A stretch of 64,000 nt of DNA from Kribbibacterium absianum (GTDB lineage Bacteria > Actinomycetota > Coriobacteriia > Coriobacteriales > Atopobiaceae), in the NCBI RefSeq assembly GCF_030067705.1, contig NZ_JASJEX010000001.1:434001-498000 (forward strand). Direction: 5' to 3'. The position numbers were made by a program, and so were the translations under genes. The notes below the pieces were generated by a model. It was not told the origin of the DNA and did no database searches. It was given only the letters and a program-made list of their open reading frames with translations. Below are positions 8,780 to 18,684 of the stretch, one piece after another. The number at the start of each line of letters is the position of its first letter. Within the stretch, counting starts at the first letter, position 1.

Positions 8780-10663
8780 ATGGATGAGAAGAAGAAACGC
8801 CAATCGATGATCCTCTACGTGATCATCGCGGTGGTCATCGTCCTGATACTGAGGTCGGTCGTGTACCCCTCGGTGTCGAGCGGCGCCGTCAAGGACGTGG
8901 ACTACTCCACGTTCCTCGAGATGGTCGACACCAACAAGGTGAAGGAAGTCCAGCTCAACACGAGCACGGACGCGATCCTCTTCACCGATGGCACTGGCCA
9001 GGACGCCACCACCTACCGCACGACGCTCTTCCCGGACGACACGACGCTGGTGTCGCGCTTGGAGAAGCACAACGTGCAGTTCTCGGCCAAGATCGAGGAC
9101 ACCTCGAGCGACATCTGGCTCTACATGTTGCTGATCTACGGCCTGCCGATCCTGCTGCTGGTGCTCGGCGGCTGGGCGCTCAACCGACAGCTCAAGAAGC
9201 AAGCCGGTGACGACGGCCCGTCGATGAACTTCGGCGGGGGCGGCTTCGGCATGGGGAACATGGGCAAGTCCGGTGCCAAGGTGGTGGCCGGGAAGGAGAC
9301 CGGCGTCACCTTCAAGGACGTAGCCGGTCAAGATGAGGCCAAAGAGTCCCTCGAGGAGCTCGTCGGGTTCCTCGAGAACCCCAAGAAATACGAGGCCATC
9401 GGTGCCAAGCTGCCGCGCGGCGCGTTGCTCGTCGGCCCCCCGGGCACCGGCAAGACGCTCCTCGCCAAGGCTGTGGCCGGTGAGGCCAAGGTGCCGTTCT
9501 TCAGCATCTCCGGCTCGGAGTTCGTCGAGATGTTCGTCGGCCGCGGCGCCGCGAAGGTGCGCGACCTCTTCAAGCAGGCCAACGAGAAGGCGCCGTGCAT
9601 CGTCTTCATCGACGAGATCGACACGGTGGGCAAGAGGCGCGACGCCGGCCTCACCACCAACGACGAGCGCGAGCAGACGCTCAACCAGCTGCTCACCGAG
9701 ATGGACGGCTTCGACAACCACAAGGGCATCGTCGTCATCGGCGCCACGAACCGGCCGGACACTCTCGACCCGGCGCTGCTGCGCCCCGGCCGGTTCGACC
9801 GTCGCGTGCCGGTGGAGCTTCCGGACCTTGCCGGCCGCAAGGCGATCCTCGCGCTGCACGCGGACGATGTGAAGATGGACGGCGACATCGACCTCGACGT
9901 CATCGCCCGCGCCACGCCCGGTGCGTCCGGCGCCGACCTCTCGAACATCATCAACGAGGCCGCGCTCCGCGCCGTCCGTATGGGCCGCAGCCGTGTGACG
10001 CAGGAGGACGTCCAGGAAGCCGTCGAGGTGGTCATCGCCGGCGAGAAGCGCAAGAGCACGGTGCTCTCCGAGCGCGAGAAGAAGGTTGTGGCCTATCACG
10101 AGATCGGCCACGCCATGGTCGCGGCCGCCCAGAAGGGGCAGGCGCCGGTCTCGAAGATCACGATCGTCCCGCGCACCTCGGGCGCCCTTGGCTACACGAT
10201 GCAGGTGGAGGAGGACGAGCACTACCTCGTCACCAAGGAAGAGGCGATGCAGCAGATCGCCGTCATGTGCGGCGGCCGCTCGGCCGAGGAGCTGATCTTC
10301 AAGGAGGTCACGACGGGCGCCTCGAACGACATCGAGCGTGCCACCAAGCTGGCCCGGAACATGGTCACGCAGTACGGCATGAGCGACAAGTTCGGCATGG
10401 TGGCGCTCGGTCAGGTGCAGAACCGCTATCTGGGCGGCGACACGTCGCTCACGTGCTCGGAAGGCACCGCGCAGGAGATCGACGCCGAGGTCATGCGCAT
10501 CGTGGAGGAGGCGCACCAGAACGCCCTCCAGATCCTGCGCCAGAACCAGTTCAAGCTGCACGAACTGGCTCGCTACCTGCAGGTGAAGGAGACCATCACG
10601 GGCGAGGAGTTCATGAACATCTTCACCCGCGACAACGACTACCTGCCGAAGGCGAGCGAGTAG
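8780..10663 (+). CDS. ftsH: ATP-dependent zinc metalloprotease FtsH
   Basis: A 627-residue membrane AAA+ protease for quality control of membrane and regulatory proteins. Transmembrane helices lie at about 11-30 and 113-134, flanking an extracytoplasmic domain. The AAA domain has Walker A GPPGTGKT at 219-226, Walker B VFIDEID near 280 and an SRH arginine finger (RPGRFDRR). The M41 protease has HEIGH at 440-444. The start ATG follows AAGGAGG. It is separated from the convergent fbp gene by a long hairpin. Confidence 0.97.
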   Translation: MDEKKKRQSMILYVIIAVVIVLILRSVVYPSVSSGAVKDVDYSTFLEMVDTNKVKEVQLNTSTDAILFTDGTGQDATTYRTTLFPDDTTLVSRLEKHNVQFSAKIEDTSSDIWLYMLLIYGLPILLLVLGGWALNRQLKKQAGDDGPSMNFGGGGFGMGNMGKSGAKVVAGKETGVTFKDVAGQDEAKESLEELVGFLENPKKYEAIGAKLPRGALLVGPPGTGKTLLAKAVAGEAKVPFFSISGSEFVEMFVGRGAAKVRDLFKQANEKAPCIVFIDEIDTVGKRRDAGLTTNDEREQTLNQLLTEMDGFDNHKGIVVIGATNRPDTLDPALLRPGRFDRRVPVELPDLAGRKAILALHADDVKMDGDIDLDVIARATPGASGADLSNIINEAALRAVRMGRSRVTQEDVQEAVEVVIAGEKRKSTVLSEREKKVVAYHEIGHAMVAAAQKGQAPVSKITIVPRTSGALGYTMQVEEDEHYLVTKEEAMQQIAVMCGGRSAEELIFKEVTTGASNDIERATKLARNMVTQYGMSDKFGMVALGQVQNRYLGGDTSLTCSEGTAQEIDAEVMRIVEEAHQNALQILRQNQFKLHELARYLQVKETITGEEFMNIFTRDNDYLPKASE

Positions 10664-10696
10664 GAGCGTCCCGCGTCGCCGCGGGCGTCCTGTCGA

Positions 10697-10743
10697 GAGA
10701 GGGGCCCGGTTCCGAGCCATACGCTCGGAACCGGGCCCCTCTC
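10697..10743. terminator. Bidirectional hairpin between ftsH and fbp
   Basis: A perfect 21-base inverted repeat (10697-10717 against 10723-10743) with a 5-base loop, placed between the convergent stops of ftsH and fbp. It lacks a strong T-run on the plus side, so it may act as an mRNA-end stabiliser as much as a terminator. Confidence 0.75.
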
Positions 10744-10769
10744 CGTTCTTCGACCTGGCCGCCGTGCCG

Positions 10770-12668
10770 CTAGCTTTCCCGCTCCTTCAAGATGCCCCGG
10801 TTGTAGGCGTCCAGCAGCGCCCGCAGGTCCGCGATGCGCGAGCGGATCTCGTCGCCGGTGTCCGAGTCCTCGACAAGGAGGGGCCGGTCGCTCGTCTCGA
10901 AGCGGTCGGTGTCGCTCATGATGTCCGCGTTGAGGTCGAGCACGTCCCCGATGGACGTGAACGGGCGGTGCGCCTTGATGCGGAGGCCGTCCTTGTCGGC
11001 GATGAGGGTGTAGCCGGCGATGCCGGTGGCCTTGTGGTAGGCGCGGCAGAACCCGCCGTCGATCACGATCACCTTGCCGCCGCTCCGCACAGGGCTCTCG
11101 CCGCTCGACGCCTTGACCGGTGTGTGGCCGTTGACGATGTGCCCGTGCTCTGGGTCGCCACCCAGCTCGCGCAGCACCTGTTTGCAGACGGACGGCGAGC
11201 GCGTGAGCTCCCAGTAGGGGTCGCGCGGCTCCGTCCAGGTGCTCTTGTCGGCCACGAACGTGCGCTCGAAGGTCTTCATCACGCGACCGGAGAGCGGCGA
11301 CAGGGGCCCGCACCAGAGGTAGTACATGAGGTCGAGGCTCTCCTGGGTCGGTGCCATCCACGCCCGACGCGCCTCACGGTCCATCCAGTCGAAGAGGTCG
11401 CGGCCGGCGCGGGGCTTGCCACGCAGGTGGCAGGTGGTGAAGAGCTCGTCCTCATTCATCGGCACACAGCCGTGGAAGAGCACGTTGCCGTTGTCCACAC
11501 GGTAGAGGGAGCCCTGCTGGTAGAGGAACCCAACGTGGGCGCGGAGCCGGTCGCTGTCGGCGAAGGCCTTCCCGAGTGAGCGCACCACGCGCTGCTCGTC
11601 GTCGGTGAGCCGCAGAGGGTCGTCCGGGTCGAGGGTGGGGAGGTCGCAGGTCACGAGGGGCGCGTCGCCGCTCGGCAGATGCACGACGTCCGCGTCGACG
11701 TCCACGAGCGGGAGCAGCAGCCGGCTCTCCATGCCGAAGTCGGGGTTGCGCTCGATCAGTTGCCCTTCCAGTTTGAACAGGATGACCGAGATGGCCTTCT
11801 CGGTGGGGGAGACCACGTCGCCCGCGCGATAGGTGCGCTCCGCGAAAAGCGCCAGCTCGCGCAGCGGGATGCCGTAGGAGCTCTCGAGGATCTCCAGCGT
11901 GCCGCTGCGGATGTTGTTGCGCACCACGAGCGCCTGGCACGCCTCCGAGCCGGCCGCCGCGCCCATCCACAGGATGTCATGGTTGCCCCACTGCACGTCG
12001 ACGTTGGGATGCTCGGCCAGCCGGTCGAGGATCTTGTCGGCGTGGGGCCCGCGGTCGTACAAGTCTCCCACGATGTGCAAGCGGTCCACCGCGAGGCGCT
12101 TGATCAGGCTGGCGAGCGACTCCACGAAGTCCGGGCCGGACCCGGTGTCCACGATGGTCTCGATGATGCGCTCGTGGTAGGCGGCGCGCTCCTCGGGCTG
12201 TCCCGCTTGGTCGCGGAGCAGCTCGTCGATGATGTAGGCGTAGGCCACCGGCATTGACTTGCGCACCTTGGACTGCGTGTACGCGCTCGCGAAGTGCTTC
12301 GCCACGCGCACGAGGCGCAGAAGGTTTGCCCGCCACCAGTCGAGCGTGAGGCCGCCCATTTCGTCGGCCACCTTCTCGAGCTTCTCGTCCGGATAGTAGA
12401 TGAGCGTGCAGAGGTCGTCCTGCTCGTCCTGGGACAGCTCCGAGCCGAAGACCTCGCGCACCCGCTCGCGGATCACGCCGGAGCAGTTGTTGAGGATGTG
12501 CTCGAAGGCCTCGTACTCGCCGTGCACGTCGCTCATGAAGTGCTCGGTGGCCTTGGGCAGGCCGAGGATGGCCTCGAGGTTGATGACCTCCGTGAAGACC
12601 GACTGCCTCGTGGGGAACTGCTCGGAGAGCAACGCAAGGTAGCGCAGCTCCTGCGGGTCCATGTCCAT
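10770..12668 (-). CDS. fbp: Class III fructose-1,6-bisphosphatase
   Basis: A 632-residue gluconeogenic phosphatase of the type first known from Bacillus and clostridia, built on a calcineurin-like metallophosphoesterase fold. Metal-site segments include SDVHGEYEAFEHIL near residue 46, VGDLYDRGPHADKILD near 200, WGNHDILWMG near 225 and VNGHTPVK in the last third. The ATG ATG start region is preceded by GAGGGGG. It is monocistronic and divergent from ileS. Length is close to the family's usual 640-670 residues. Confidence 0.93.
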   Translation of the reverse strand: MDMDPQELRYLALLSEQFPTRQSVFTEVINLEAILGLPKATEHFMSDVHGEYEAFEHILNNCSGVIRERVREVFGSELSQDEQDDLCTLIYYPDEKLEKVADEMGGLTLDWWRANLLRLVRVAKHFASAYTQSKVRKSMPVAYAYIIDELLRDQAGQPEERAAYHERIIETIVDTGSGPDFVESLASLIKRLAVDRLHIVGDLYDRGPHADKILDRLAEHPNVDVQWGNHDILWMGAAAGSEACQALVVRNNIRSGTLEILESSYGIPLRELALFAERTYRAGDVVSPTEKAISVILFKLEGQLIERNPDFGMESRLLLPLVDVDADVVHLPSGDAPLVTCDLPTLDPDDPLRLTDDEQRVVRSLGKAFADSDRLRAHVGFLYQQGSLYRVDNGNVLFHGCVPMNEDELFTTCHLRGKPRAGRDLFDWMDREARRAWMAPTQESLDLMYYLWCGPLSPLSGRVMKTFERTFVADKSTWTEPRDPYWELTRSPSVCKQVLRELGGDPEHGHIVNGHTPVKASSGESPVRSGGKVIVIDGGFCRAYHKATGIAGYTLIADKDGLRIKAHRPFTSIGDVLDLNADIMSDTDRFETSDRPLLVEDSDTGDEIRSRIADLRALLDAYNRGILKERES

Positions 12669-12769
12669 GTGGTTGCCCCCTCGTCCCTCGCTTCCACATA
12701 CCCCTCTACCTTGCCATAGGGTGGTATCATCAACGCTTGGACTCTTGACCTGAAGGGGGCTTTCGGCAG

Positions 12770-15574
12770 ATGGCCAACGAGTATAAGAAGACGATGAACC
12801 TCCCCAAGACGAAGTTCCCGATGCGCGCCGGCCTGCCTCAAGCAGAGCCCAAGCGCCTCGCGGCGTGGGAGGCGTCGGACGTCTACGAGCTGGCGCGCAA
12901 GAAGAACGCCGGCCACGAGAAGTTCATCCTGCACGATGGCCCTCCGTACGCGAACGGCCCCATCCACCTCGGCCACGCGCTCAACAAGATCGTCAAGGAC
13001 ATCATCAACCGCCAGCACATCATGCTCGGCAACGACGTGGTGTACGTGCCCGGCTGGGACTGCCACGGCCAGCCCATCGAGCACAAGGTGGAGCAGCACC
13101 TTGGCACCAAGGAGTTCAACGAGACCCCCGTGCCCGAGGTGCGCGAACTGTGCCAGAAGTTCGCGGTGGAGAACATCGACCTGCAGAAACAGGGCTTCCG
13201 TCGCCTGGGCGTGCTCGCCGACTGGGCGCACCCGTACCTGACGCTCTCCCACGACCACGACGCTGCGGACATCGAGGTCTTCAAGGCCATCTATGACACC
13301 GGCGCCGTCTATCACGGCCGCAAGCCGGTCCATTGGTGCAGCCATTGCCACACGGCCCTCTCCGAGGCCGAGATCGAGTACGCGGACGTCACCGGCCCGT
13401 CGCTCTTCGTGGCCTATCGCACGGAGCGCGCACCGGAGGCCCTCGCCGCCACCGGCCTGCCGGTGAACATCGCCGTGTGGACCACCACCCCCTGGACGCT
13501 GCCGGCGAACGCCACCGTCGCCCTCAAGCCCGAGGCCACCTACGTCGCGCTCGAGCACGACGGGCAGGCCTACATCGTGATGGACGCCCGCGCGGACGCC
13601 GTTGCCGATGCCGCCGGATGGGAGCCAACGCTCGTCACCATCGACGGGGAGCCCTGGAGCGCCACGGCCGAGGAGCTGCTCTCCTGCACGTACCATCAGC
13701 CGATCTTCCCCGAGGAGGTGCGACCGGTCATCGAGGCCGACTTCGTCACCACCGACAACGGCACCGGCATCGTGCACGTGGCGCCCGGCCACGGCGCGGA
13801 CGACTACTACGCCGGCGTGGCCAACGACATCCCCATCGTGATGCCGGTGGACGACGACGGCCGCTTCTACGAGGGCACGGGCTGGGGCTCCGGCGGCCCG
13901 TGGTCCGGCATGAGCGTGGACGAGGCCAACCCCAAGATCATCCAGTGGCTCAGCGACCAGGGCACCCTGATCGCTGCGGGCACCATCGAGCACAGCTACC
14001 CGCACTGCTGGCGCTGCAAGAACCCCGTGATCTTCCGCGCCACGGAGCAGTGGTTCGTGTCGATGGACAGCACCGGGCTCCGCGAGGAGGCCCTGAAGGC
14101 CATCGACGACGACGTGACGTGGTACCCCGGCTGGACCATCAACCGCATCCGCTCCATGGTGGAGGGGCGCCCGGACTGGTGCCTCTCGCGCCAGCGCGTG
14201 TGGGGCGTGCCCATCCCGAGCTACACCTGCAGGTCCTGCGGCGCCACGGTGATGAACGACGCGACCCTCGACGCCGTGATCGCCCTCTTCCACGAGAAGG
14301 GTTCCGACGCCTGGTTCACGGACGATCCGGCCAGCTACCTTGGGGACGCCTGCGTGTGCCCCGAGTGCGGGGGCCACGACCTCGTGCCCGACAAGGACAT
14401 CCTCGACGTCTGGTGGGACTCGGGCGTGAGCCACACTGCGGTCCTCAAGGGGCGCTTCGGGCTCCGGTACCCGGCCGATCTCTATGTGGAGGGCTCGGAC
14501 CAGCACCGCGGGTGGTTCCAGAGCTCGCTGCTCACCTCGGTGGGCGCCTATGGCCGGCCCCCCTACGACGCGGTGCTCACGCTGGGCTTCACGCTCGACG
14601 GCCAGGGGCGCAAGATGTCCAAGTCCCTTGGCAACACCGTGGACCCCAACCTCGTGTGCGACCGGCGCGGCGCGGACATCATCCGCCTGTGGGTCACCTC
14701 GGTGGACTCCACCGCCGACATGCCCTGCGACGAGCAGATCCTCGACCAGGTGGCCGGGGCCTACCGCAAGATCCGCAACACGATCCGCTTCCTGCTCGGC
14801 GAGCTGGAGGGCCAGTTCCAGCCGGGCCGCGACGGGCTGCCGGTGGAGGAGCTCGTGCCGTTCGACCGCGCGATGCTCGCCAAGGCCTGTGCCGTGCACC
14901 GTGAGGTCGAGAAGGCCTACGCCGAGTACCGCTTCAACGCCGTGTACCGCGCGCTCTACGACTTCGTGGTGGACGTCTCCAACTTCTACCTGGACGCCAC
15001 CAAGGACCGCACCTACTGCGACATGCCGGCCGCGATGAGCCGTCGGAGCGCGCAGACGGTGTGGTGCCACATGCTCTCGATGCTGCTGCGGGACTTCCAG
15101 CCGATCCTCTCGTACACCTGCGACGAGCTCATGGCCTACGTGCCCGAAGAGCTGACCGACGGCCAGACCTACGCGGCGCTGCTCGACTGGTGGCAGCCTC
15201 CGATGTCTGTCGAGGAACAGGACGCGGAGCTTCCGGTCTATGAGGCCCTGTCCCAGGTGCGCGACGCCTTCACGCAAGCCTACGAAGAGGCGTCGACGGC
15301 GGGACGCCTCGCGGCCCAGAAGAAGGAGGCGGCGCACGCCCACGTGACGCTGACCCCGCAGCTGGCCGAAGCGCTCGAGCCCGTGGTCGGCAACCTCGCA
15401 GAGGCGTTCGTGTGCGCCACCGCCGACTGGGAGCTCGGCGAGGAGCTCGCGGTGGAGGTCTCCCCGGCAGCGGGCGAGATGTGCGAGCGCTGCCGCATCT
15501 GGCGCGAGGTGAACGAGAACCACCTCTGCGACCGCTGCCAGGAGGCCGTGGACGCCTACGAGGGGAACCAGTAG
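12770..15574 (+). CDS. ileS: Isoleucyl-tRNA synthetase
   Basis: A 934-residue class Ia synthetase. The HIGH motif appears as PIHLGHALN near residue 64, the CP1 editing domain contains TTPWTLPANATVAL near 240, KMSKS appears in GRKMSKSLGN near 615, and a C-terminal zinc site C-x2-C...C-x2-C lies at about 904-924. The ATG at 12770 follows AGGGGG. No T-box leader is present in the 100-base gap upstream. lspA starts one base after its stop, so the genes are co-transcribed. Confidence 0.97.
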   Translation: MANEYKKTMNLPKTKFPMRAGLPQAEPKRLAAWEASDVYELARKKNAGHEKFILHDGPPYANGPIHLGHALNKIVKDIINRQHIMLGNDVVYVPGWDCHGQPIEHKVEQHLGTKEFNETPVPEVRELCQKFAVENIDLQKQGFRRLGVLADWAHPYLTLSHDHDAADIEVFKAIYDTGAVYHGRKPVHWCSHCHTALSEAEIEYADVTGPSLFVAYRTERAPEALAATGLPVNIAVWTTTPWTLPANATVALKPEATYVALEHDGQAYIVMDARADAVADAAGWEPTLVTIDGEPWSATAEELLSCTYHQPIFPEEVRPVIEADFVTTDNGTGIVHVAPGHGADDYYAGVANDIPIVMPVDDDGRFYEGTGWGSGGPWSGMSVDEANPKIIQWLSDQGTLIAAGTIEHSYPHCWRCKNPVIFRATEQWFVSMDSTGLREEALKAIDDDVTWYPGWTINRIRSMVEGRPDWCLSRQRVWGVPIPSYTCRSCGATVMNDATLDAVIALFHEKGSDAWFTDDPASYLGDACVCPECGGHDLVPDKDILDVWWDSGVSHTAVLKGRFGLRYPADLYVEGSDQHRGWFQSSLLTSVGAYGRPPYDAVLTLGFTLDGQGRKMSKSLGNTVDPNLVCDRRGADIIRLWVTSVDSTADMPCDEQILDQVAGAYRKIRNTIRFLLGELEGQFQPGRDGLPVEELVPFDRAMLAKACAVHREVEKAYAEYRFNAVYRALYDFVVDVSNFYLDATKDRTYCDMPAAMSRRSAQTVWCHMLSMLLRDFQPILSYTCDELMAYVPEELTDGQTYAALLDWWQPPMSVEEQDAELPVYEALSQVRDAFTQAYEEASTAGRLAAQKKEAAHAHVTLTPQLAEALEPVVGNLAEAFVCATADWELGEELAVEVSPAAGEMCERCRIWREVNENHLCDRCQEAVDAYEGNQ

Positions 15575-15575
15575 C

Positions 15576-16190
15576 GTGCGGGTGCTCTCCTCTGCCTCGC
15601 GCGGCCTGCGCCTCGGGCTCTTCGCTCTCATCGCCGCCGCCTGTGTGGCCTTGGACCAGTGGGCCAAGGCGGCGGCCCTGGAGAACCTCGTGCCGGGCAG
15701 GCCGGTGCCGCTCGTCCCGGGCGTCATGGACCTCCTGCTTGTGCGGAACACCGGGGCCGCGTTCTCGTTCGGGGAGGGGGCCGGCTGGCTCTTCGTTCTC
15801 GTGTGCGTCGCCGTGGTCGTCGCCCTGGTGGCGTATCTCTGGCGGGCGACCGAGGTGCCGATGTCCCTCGTGGTGTGCGCCGGCCTGGTGGCAGGCGGCG
15901 GTGTGGGCAACCTGATCGACCGTGTGAGCCGCGGCTGGGTCTGCGACTTCTTTGCGACCACCTTCATGGACTTCGCCGTGTTCAACGTCGCCGACATCTT
16001 CGTCTGCGTGGGCGTCGCCCTCGGGTTGCTCTTCCTCTTCCTGTGGGAGCGCGAGGAGGAGCGCCGTGAGGAGGAGCGCAGCAAGGCCGCTGCGTCCAGC
16101 GTGTCGCGCTCCGTCAAAGAACAGGAGCACAAGGCACAGCTCGAGCAGGGGCGCGGGCGTCTCACTTCCAGGAAGAAGGGCGGCCGGTGA
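15576..16190 (+). CDS. lspA: Prolipoprotein signal peptidase (SPase II)
   Basis: A 204-residue integral membrane aspartic protease that removes lipoprotein signal peptides. Four hydrophobic segments are visible. Conserved blocks are the NTGAAFSF region near 53, GNLIDR (first catalytic Asp) near 111 and FNVADIFV (second Asp) near 134. The charged C-terminal tail of about 55 residues is longer than in most LspA. The GTG start overlaps the end of ileS closely, and its stop overlaps the rluD start (GTGA). Confidence 0.94.
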   Translation: MRVLSSASRGLRLGLFALIAAACVALDQWAKAAALENLVPGRPVPLVPGVMDLLLVRNTGAAFSFGEGAGWLFVLVCVAVVVALVAYLWRATEVPMSLVVCAGLVAGGGVGNLIDRVSRGWVCDFFATTFMDFAVFNVADIFVCVGVALGLLFLFLWEREEERREEERSKAAASSVSRSVKEQEHKAQLEQGRGRLTSRKKGGR

Positions 16191-17209
16191 GCCCCGTCGA
16201 GGGCGTGCGTCTGCTGTCGCTCCTCGTGGACGACGCTGCCGACGGCACCCGCCTCGATGCGTTCCTCGGGGCCCAGGAGGGCACGCCGAGCCGGAGCGCC
16301 TGCGCGAGGCTCATCGAAGAGGGCGCGGTCACCATCAACGGCACCCCGGCCAGGAACAAGCGCGAGCCCGTGATGATGGGCGACCGCGTGCACGTGGTGC
16401 TCCCGCCCGAGCCGGCGGCGCCCGGCCTGATCGTGGGAACCCCGATCCCTCTGGACGTCCGCTTTGAGGACGAGTACCTGCTCGTCATCGACAAACAGGC
16501 CGGCCTCGTCACACACCCGTCCCCCGGTCACGAGACGGACACGCTCGCGAACGCCCTGGTGGCTCGATGCGGGCACGCGCACCTCGGCACGCTGCAAGGG
16601 GAGGACCGCCCCGGCATCGTGCACCGGCTCGACCGCGACACCTCCGGCCTCATGGTGGCCGCCAAGGACGACGTCACACAGAAGGCGCTCCAGGACCAGA
16701 TCAGGATGCGCACGCTCGACCGCCGCTACGTGACGCTCGTGCAGGGGTACGTGGCCCCGGACACCGGCATGATCGACGCCAACATCGCCCGGTCGCCGCG
16801 CGACCGTCTGAAGATGTGCGCCACGGACGACCCGATGGCTCGCGGCGCCATCACCACGTTCACCACGCTGGAGCGGTTCGAGGCCGGGCCCCGGGACGAG
16901 GGGTACAGCCTCCTCGAGTGCCACCTCTACACCGGGCGGACCCATCAGATCCGCGTCCATATGGCCCACATCCATCATCCGGTGGTGGGCGACCCGCTCT
17001 ACGGCGCGGGCGACCTGAGGCGCAACCTCGGGCTCGAGAGACAATTCCTCCATTCGTGGCATATAGAGTTCGACCATCCGCGCACGGGGGAGACCGTCTC
17101 CCGCGCAAGTCGGCTGCCCGGGGACCTTCGCGACGCGCTCGACTCGCTGGCCGAGCGTTCCTTGGGGCGGACCGAGGCGGGGGAGCGCATCGTCCCCCAG
17201 ATCGTGTAG
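16187..17209 (+). CDS. rluD: RluD-family 23S rRNA pseudouridine synthase
   Basis: A 340-residue enzyme with an N-terminal S4 RNA-binding domain (about 12-75) and a RsuA/RluA catalytic domain. The signature HRLDRDTSGLMV near 146-157 carries the catalytic Asp, and GRTHQIRVHMAH lies near 247. It is coupled to lspA by a 4-base GTGA overlap, the common ileS-lspA-rluD arrangement. Whether it modifies the helix-69 sites like E. coli RluD is inferred, not shown. Confidence 0.93.
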   Translation: MSPVEGVRLLSLLVDDAADGTRLDAFLGAQEGTPSRSACARLIEEGAVTINGTPARNKREPVMMGDRVHVVLPPEPAAPGLIVGTPIPLDVRFEDEYLLVIDKQAGLVTHPSPGHETDTLANALVARCGHAHLGTLQGEDRPGIVHRLDRDTSGLMVAAKDDVTQKALQDQIRMRTLDRRYVTLVQGYVAPDTGMIDANIARSPRDRLKMCATDDPMARGAITTFTTLERFEAGPRDEGYSLLECHLYTGRTHQIRVHMAHIHHPVVGDPLYGAGDLRRNLGLERQFLHSWHIEFDHPRTGETVSRASRLPGDLRDALDSLAERSLGRTEAGERIVPQIV

Positions 17210-17235
17210 ACAGCGCCAGACCTCAGGAGGTGCCC

Positions 17236-18525
17236 GTGGAGATCGCCCACGTCGCCCTGACCCCGATAGTCGTGTTCAACTTCGTCCTGATGGTGTTCTT
17301 CTCGGTGGCGTTCTTTTACCAGGTGGTGTACCTGTTCGTCGGCATGCGCCACGCCGAGGTGCGGCTGCCCGACGCGAAGAGGAACCACCGCTACGCCTTT
17401 CTCATCGCCGCCCACAACGAGGAGGTGGTGATCGCCCAGCTCGTCCAGTCCATCAAGGACCAGGACTACCCGGCCGAGCTGGTGGACGTCTACGTGGTGG
17501 CCGACGCGTGCACCGACGCCACCGCCGAGGTGGCGCGCCGGGCCGGCGCCTTCGTGTACGAGCGCAACGACCTCGCGCGCCGCGGAAAGAGCTGGGCCCT
17601 CGACCTCGGGTTCAACAACGTGCTGGAGGAGCGCGGGGACGACTACTACGACGCGTTCATCATCTTCGACGCCGACAACCTGCTCTCGCGCGACTACCTG
17701 AAGGTCATGAACAGGGTCGTGGACATGGGCTACCTCGCCGCCACGAGCTATCGCAACTCCAAGAATTTCGGGTCCTCGTGGATCAGCAGCGCCTACGCCA
17801 TCTGGTTCCTCCGCGAGGCGCGCTTCCTCAACAACGCCCGCATGATCTGCGGCACGAGCTGCGCGATCTCCGGCTCCGGCTGGATGGTCTCCAGCAAGAT
17901 CGTGAAGTCGATGCGCGGCTGGGACTTCCACACGCTCACCGAGGACATCCAGTTCTCGACGTTCTGCGCGGCCAACGGCATCCGCATCGGGTACGCCCCG
18001 GCCGAGTTCTTCGACGAGCAGCCCGTGACGCTCGCGGCCTCCTGGACCCAGCGCATGCGCTGGACCAAGGGTTTCTACGAGGTGTTCTTCTCCTACGGCA
18101 AGGACCTCTGCAAAGGGATGGCCCGCGGGCGCTTCGCCAGCTTCGACCTGATGATGACCATCGCGCCGGCCATGATCTTGACGCTGCTCTCGGTGATCGT
18201 GAACGCGACGTACCTGTTCGTGGGCTCGCTCTCGCACGGATTCTTGGCGACGGACACCGAGCTGTCGATGTGCGCGGGCTCGCTCGTCGTGGCGTTCGTG
18301 TCCATGTACTTCACGTTCTTCCTGCTGGCCGTCATCACGACGGTGTTCGAGCGCAAGCACATCCACTGCGAGCAGAAGTGGCGGCTCGTCACAAACTGCC
18401 TCACGTTCCCCATCTTCCAGATGACCTACATTCCGATCACGGTGGTCGCGCTCTTCAAGAAGGTGGAGTGGGTCCCGACGAAGCACGAGTTCGCCCTCTC
18501 GGTGGACCAGGTGACGTCCGAGTAG
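17236..18525 (+). CDS. Family 2 glycosyltransferase, processive-type membrane enzyme
   Basis: A 429-residue membrane glycosyltransferase. One N-terminal transmembrane helix (about 8-32) is followed by a GT-A domain with AAHNEE near 62, a FDADN metal-binding motif near 148, a TEDIQF acid motif near 236 and QRMRW near 273. Three or four C-terminal helices (about 310-410) follow. QxxRW plus the membrane frame suggests a polymer-forming or chain-extending enzyme, as in poly-GlcNAc, hyaluronan or cellulose synthases, but the sugar is unknown. The GTG start is set by CAGGAGG seven bases upstream. A terminator follows. Confidence 0.85.
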   Translation: MEIAHVALTPIVVFNFVLMVFFSVAFFYQVVYLFVGMRHAEVRLPDAKRNHRYAFLIAAHNEEVVIAQLVQSIKDQDYPAELVDVYVVADACTDATAEVARRAGAFVYERNDLARRGKSWALDLGFNNVLEERGDDYYDAFIIFDADNLLSRDYLKVMNRVVDMGYLAATSYRNSKNFGSSWISSAYAIWFLREARFLNNARMICGTSCAISGSGWMVSSKIVKSMRGWDFHTLTEDIQFSTFCAANGIRIGYAPAEFFDEQPVTLAASWTQRMRWTKGFYEVFFSYGKDLCKGMARGRFASFDLMMTIAPAMILTLLSVIVNATYLFVGSLSHGFLATDTELSMCAGSLVVAFVSMYFTFFLLAVITTVFERKHIHCEQKWRLVTNCLTFPIFQMTYIPITVVALFKKVEWVPTKHEFALSVDQVTSE

Positions 18526-18549
18526 GGCCTCACGGATGCGCGGCATTGA

Positions 18550-18585
18550 ACGCAGGGCCTTGCGGGTGAGGCCCTGCGTTTCCGT
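18550..18585 (+). terminator. Terminator after the glycosyltransferase gene
   Basis: The stem ACGCAGGGCCT/AGGCCCTGCGT (11 bp, 8-base loop) ends in a short T-rich stretch, 25 bases after the stop codon. Confidence 0.7.
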
Positions 18586-18632
18586 GACGCTGCGAGGGCT
18601 TCTCCCTTCCCGAGCGTGCCCCGTCCTTGCGC

Positions 18633-18638
18633 TACCAT
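18633..18638 (+). promoter_or_regulatory. Candidate -10 element of guaB
   Basis: TACCAT in the context TGCGCTACCAT, 52 bases ahead of the guaB ATG. It matches the elements proposed upstream of dapA, the L,D-transpeptidase and trpS. The -35 is unclear. Confidence 0.3.
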
Positions 18639-18684
18639 GGCTTTTCAGTGTCCGCGGCACCCACGAGCAAAGGAGCTTGAGCCC

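Noticed and set aside
12669-12769. T-box riboswitch ahead of ileS (also looked for at leuS and trpS)
   Set aside because: The gaps are too short or lack the conserved T-box sequence and specifier hairpin.
12533-17077. Very long open frame on the minus strand opposite ileS-lspA-rluD
   Set aside because: It mirrors strongly coding plus-strand genes. High GC removes stop codons from the opposite frame, and the translation is His/Arg/Val-rich without any domain.
16567-17235. Extended N-terminus for the glycosyltransferase
   Set aside because: The frame is open upstream but overlaps rluD in another frame; the GTG at 17236 has a strong ribosome site and gives a normal membrane N-terminus.
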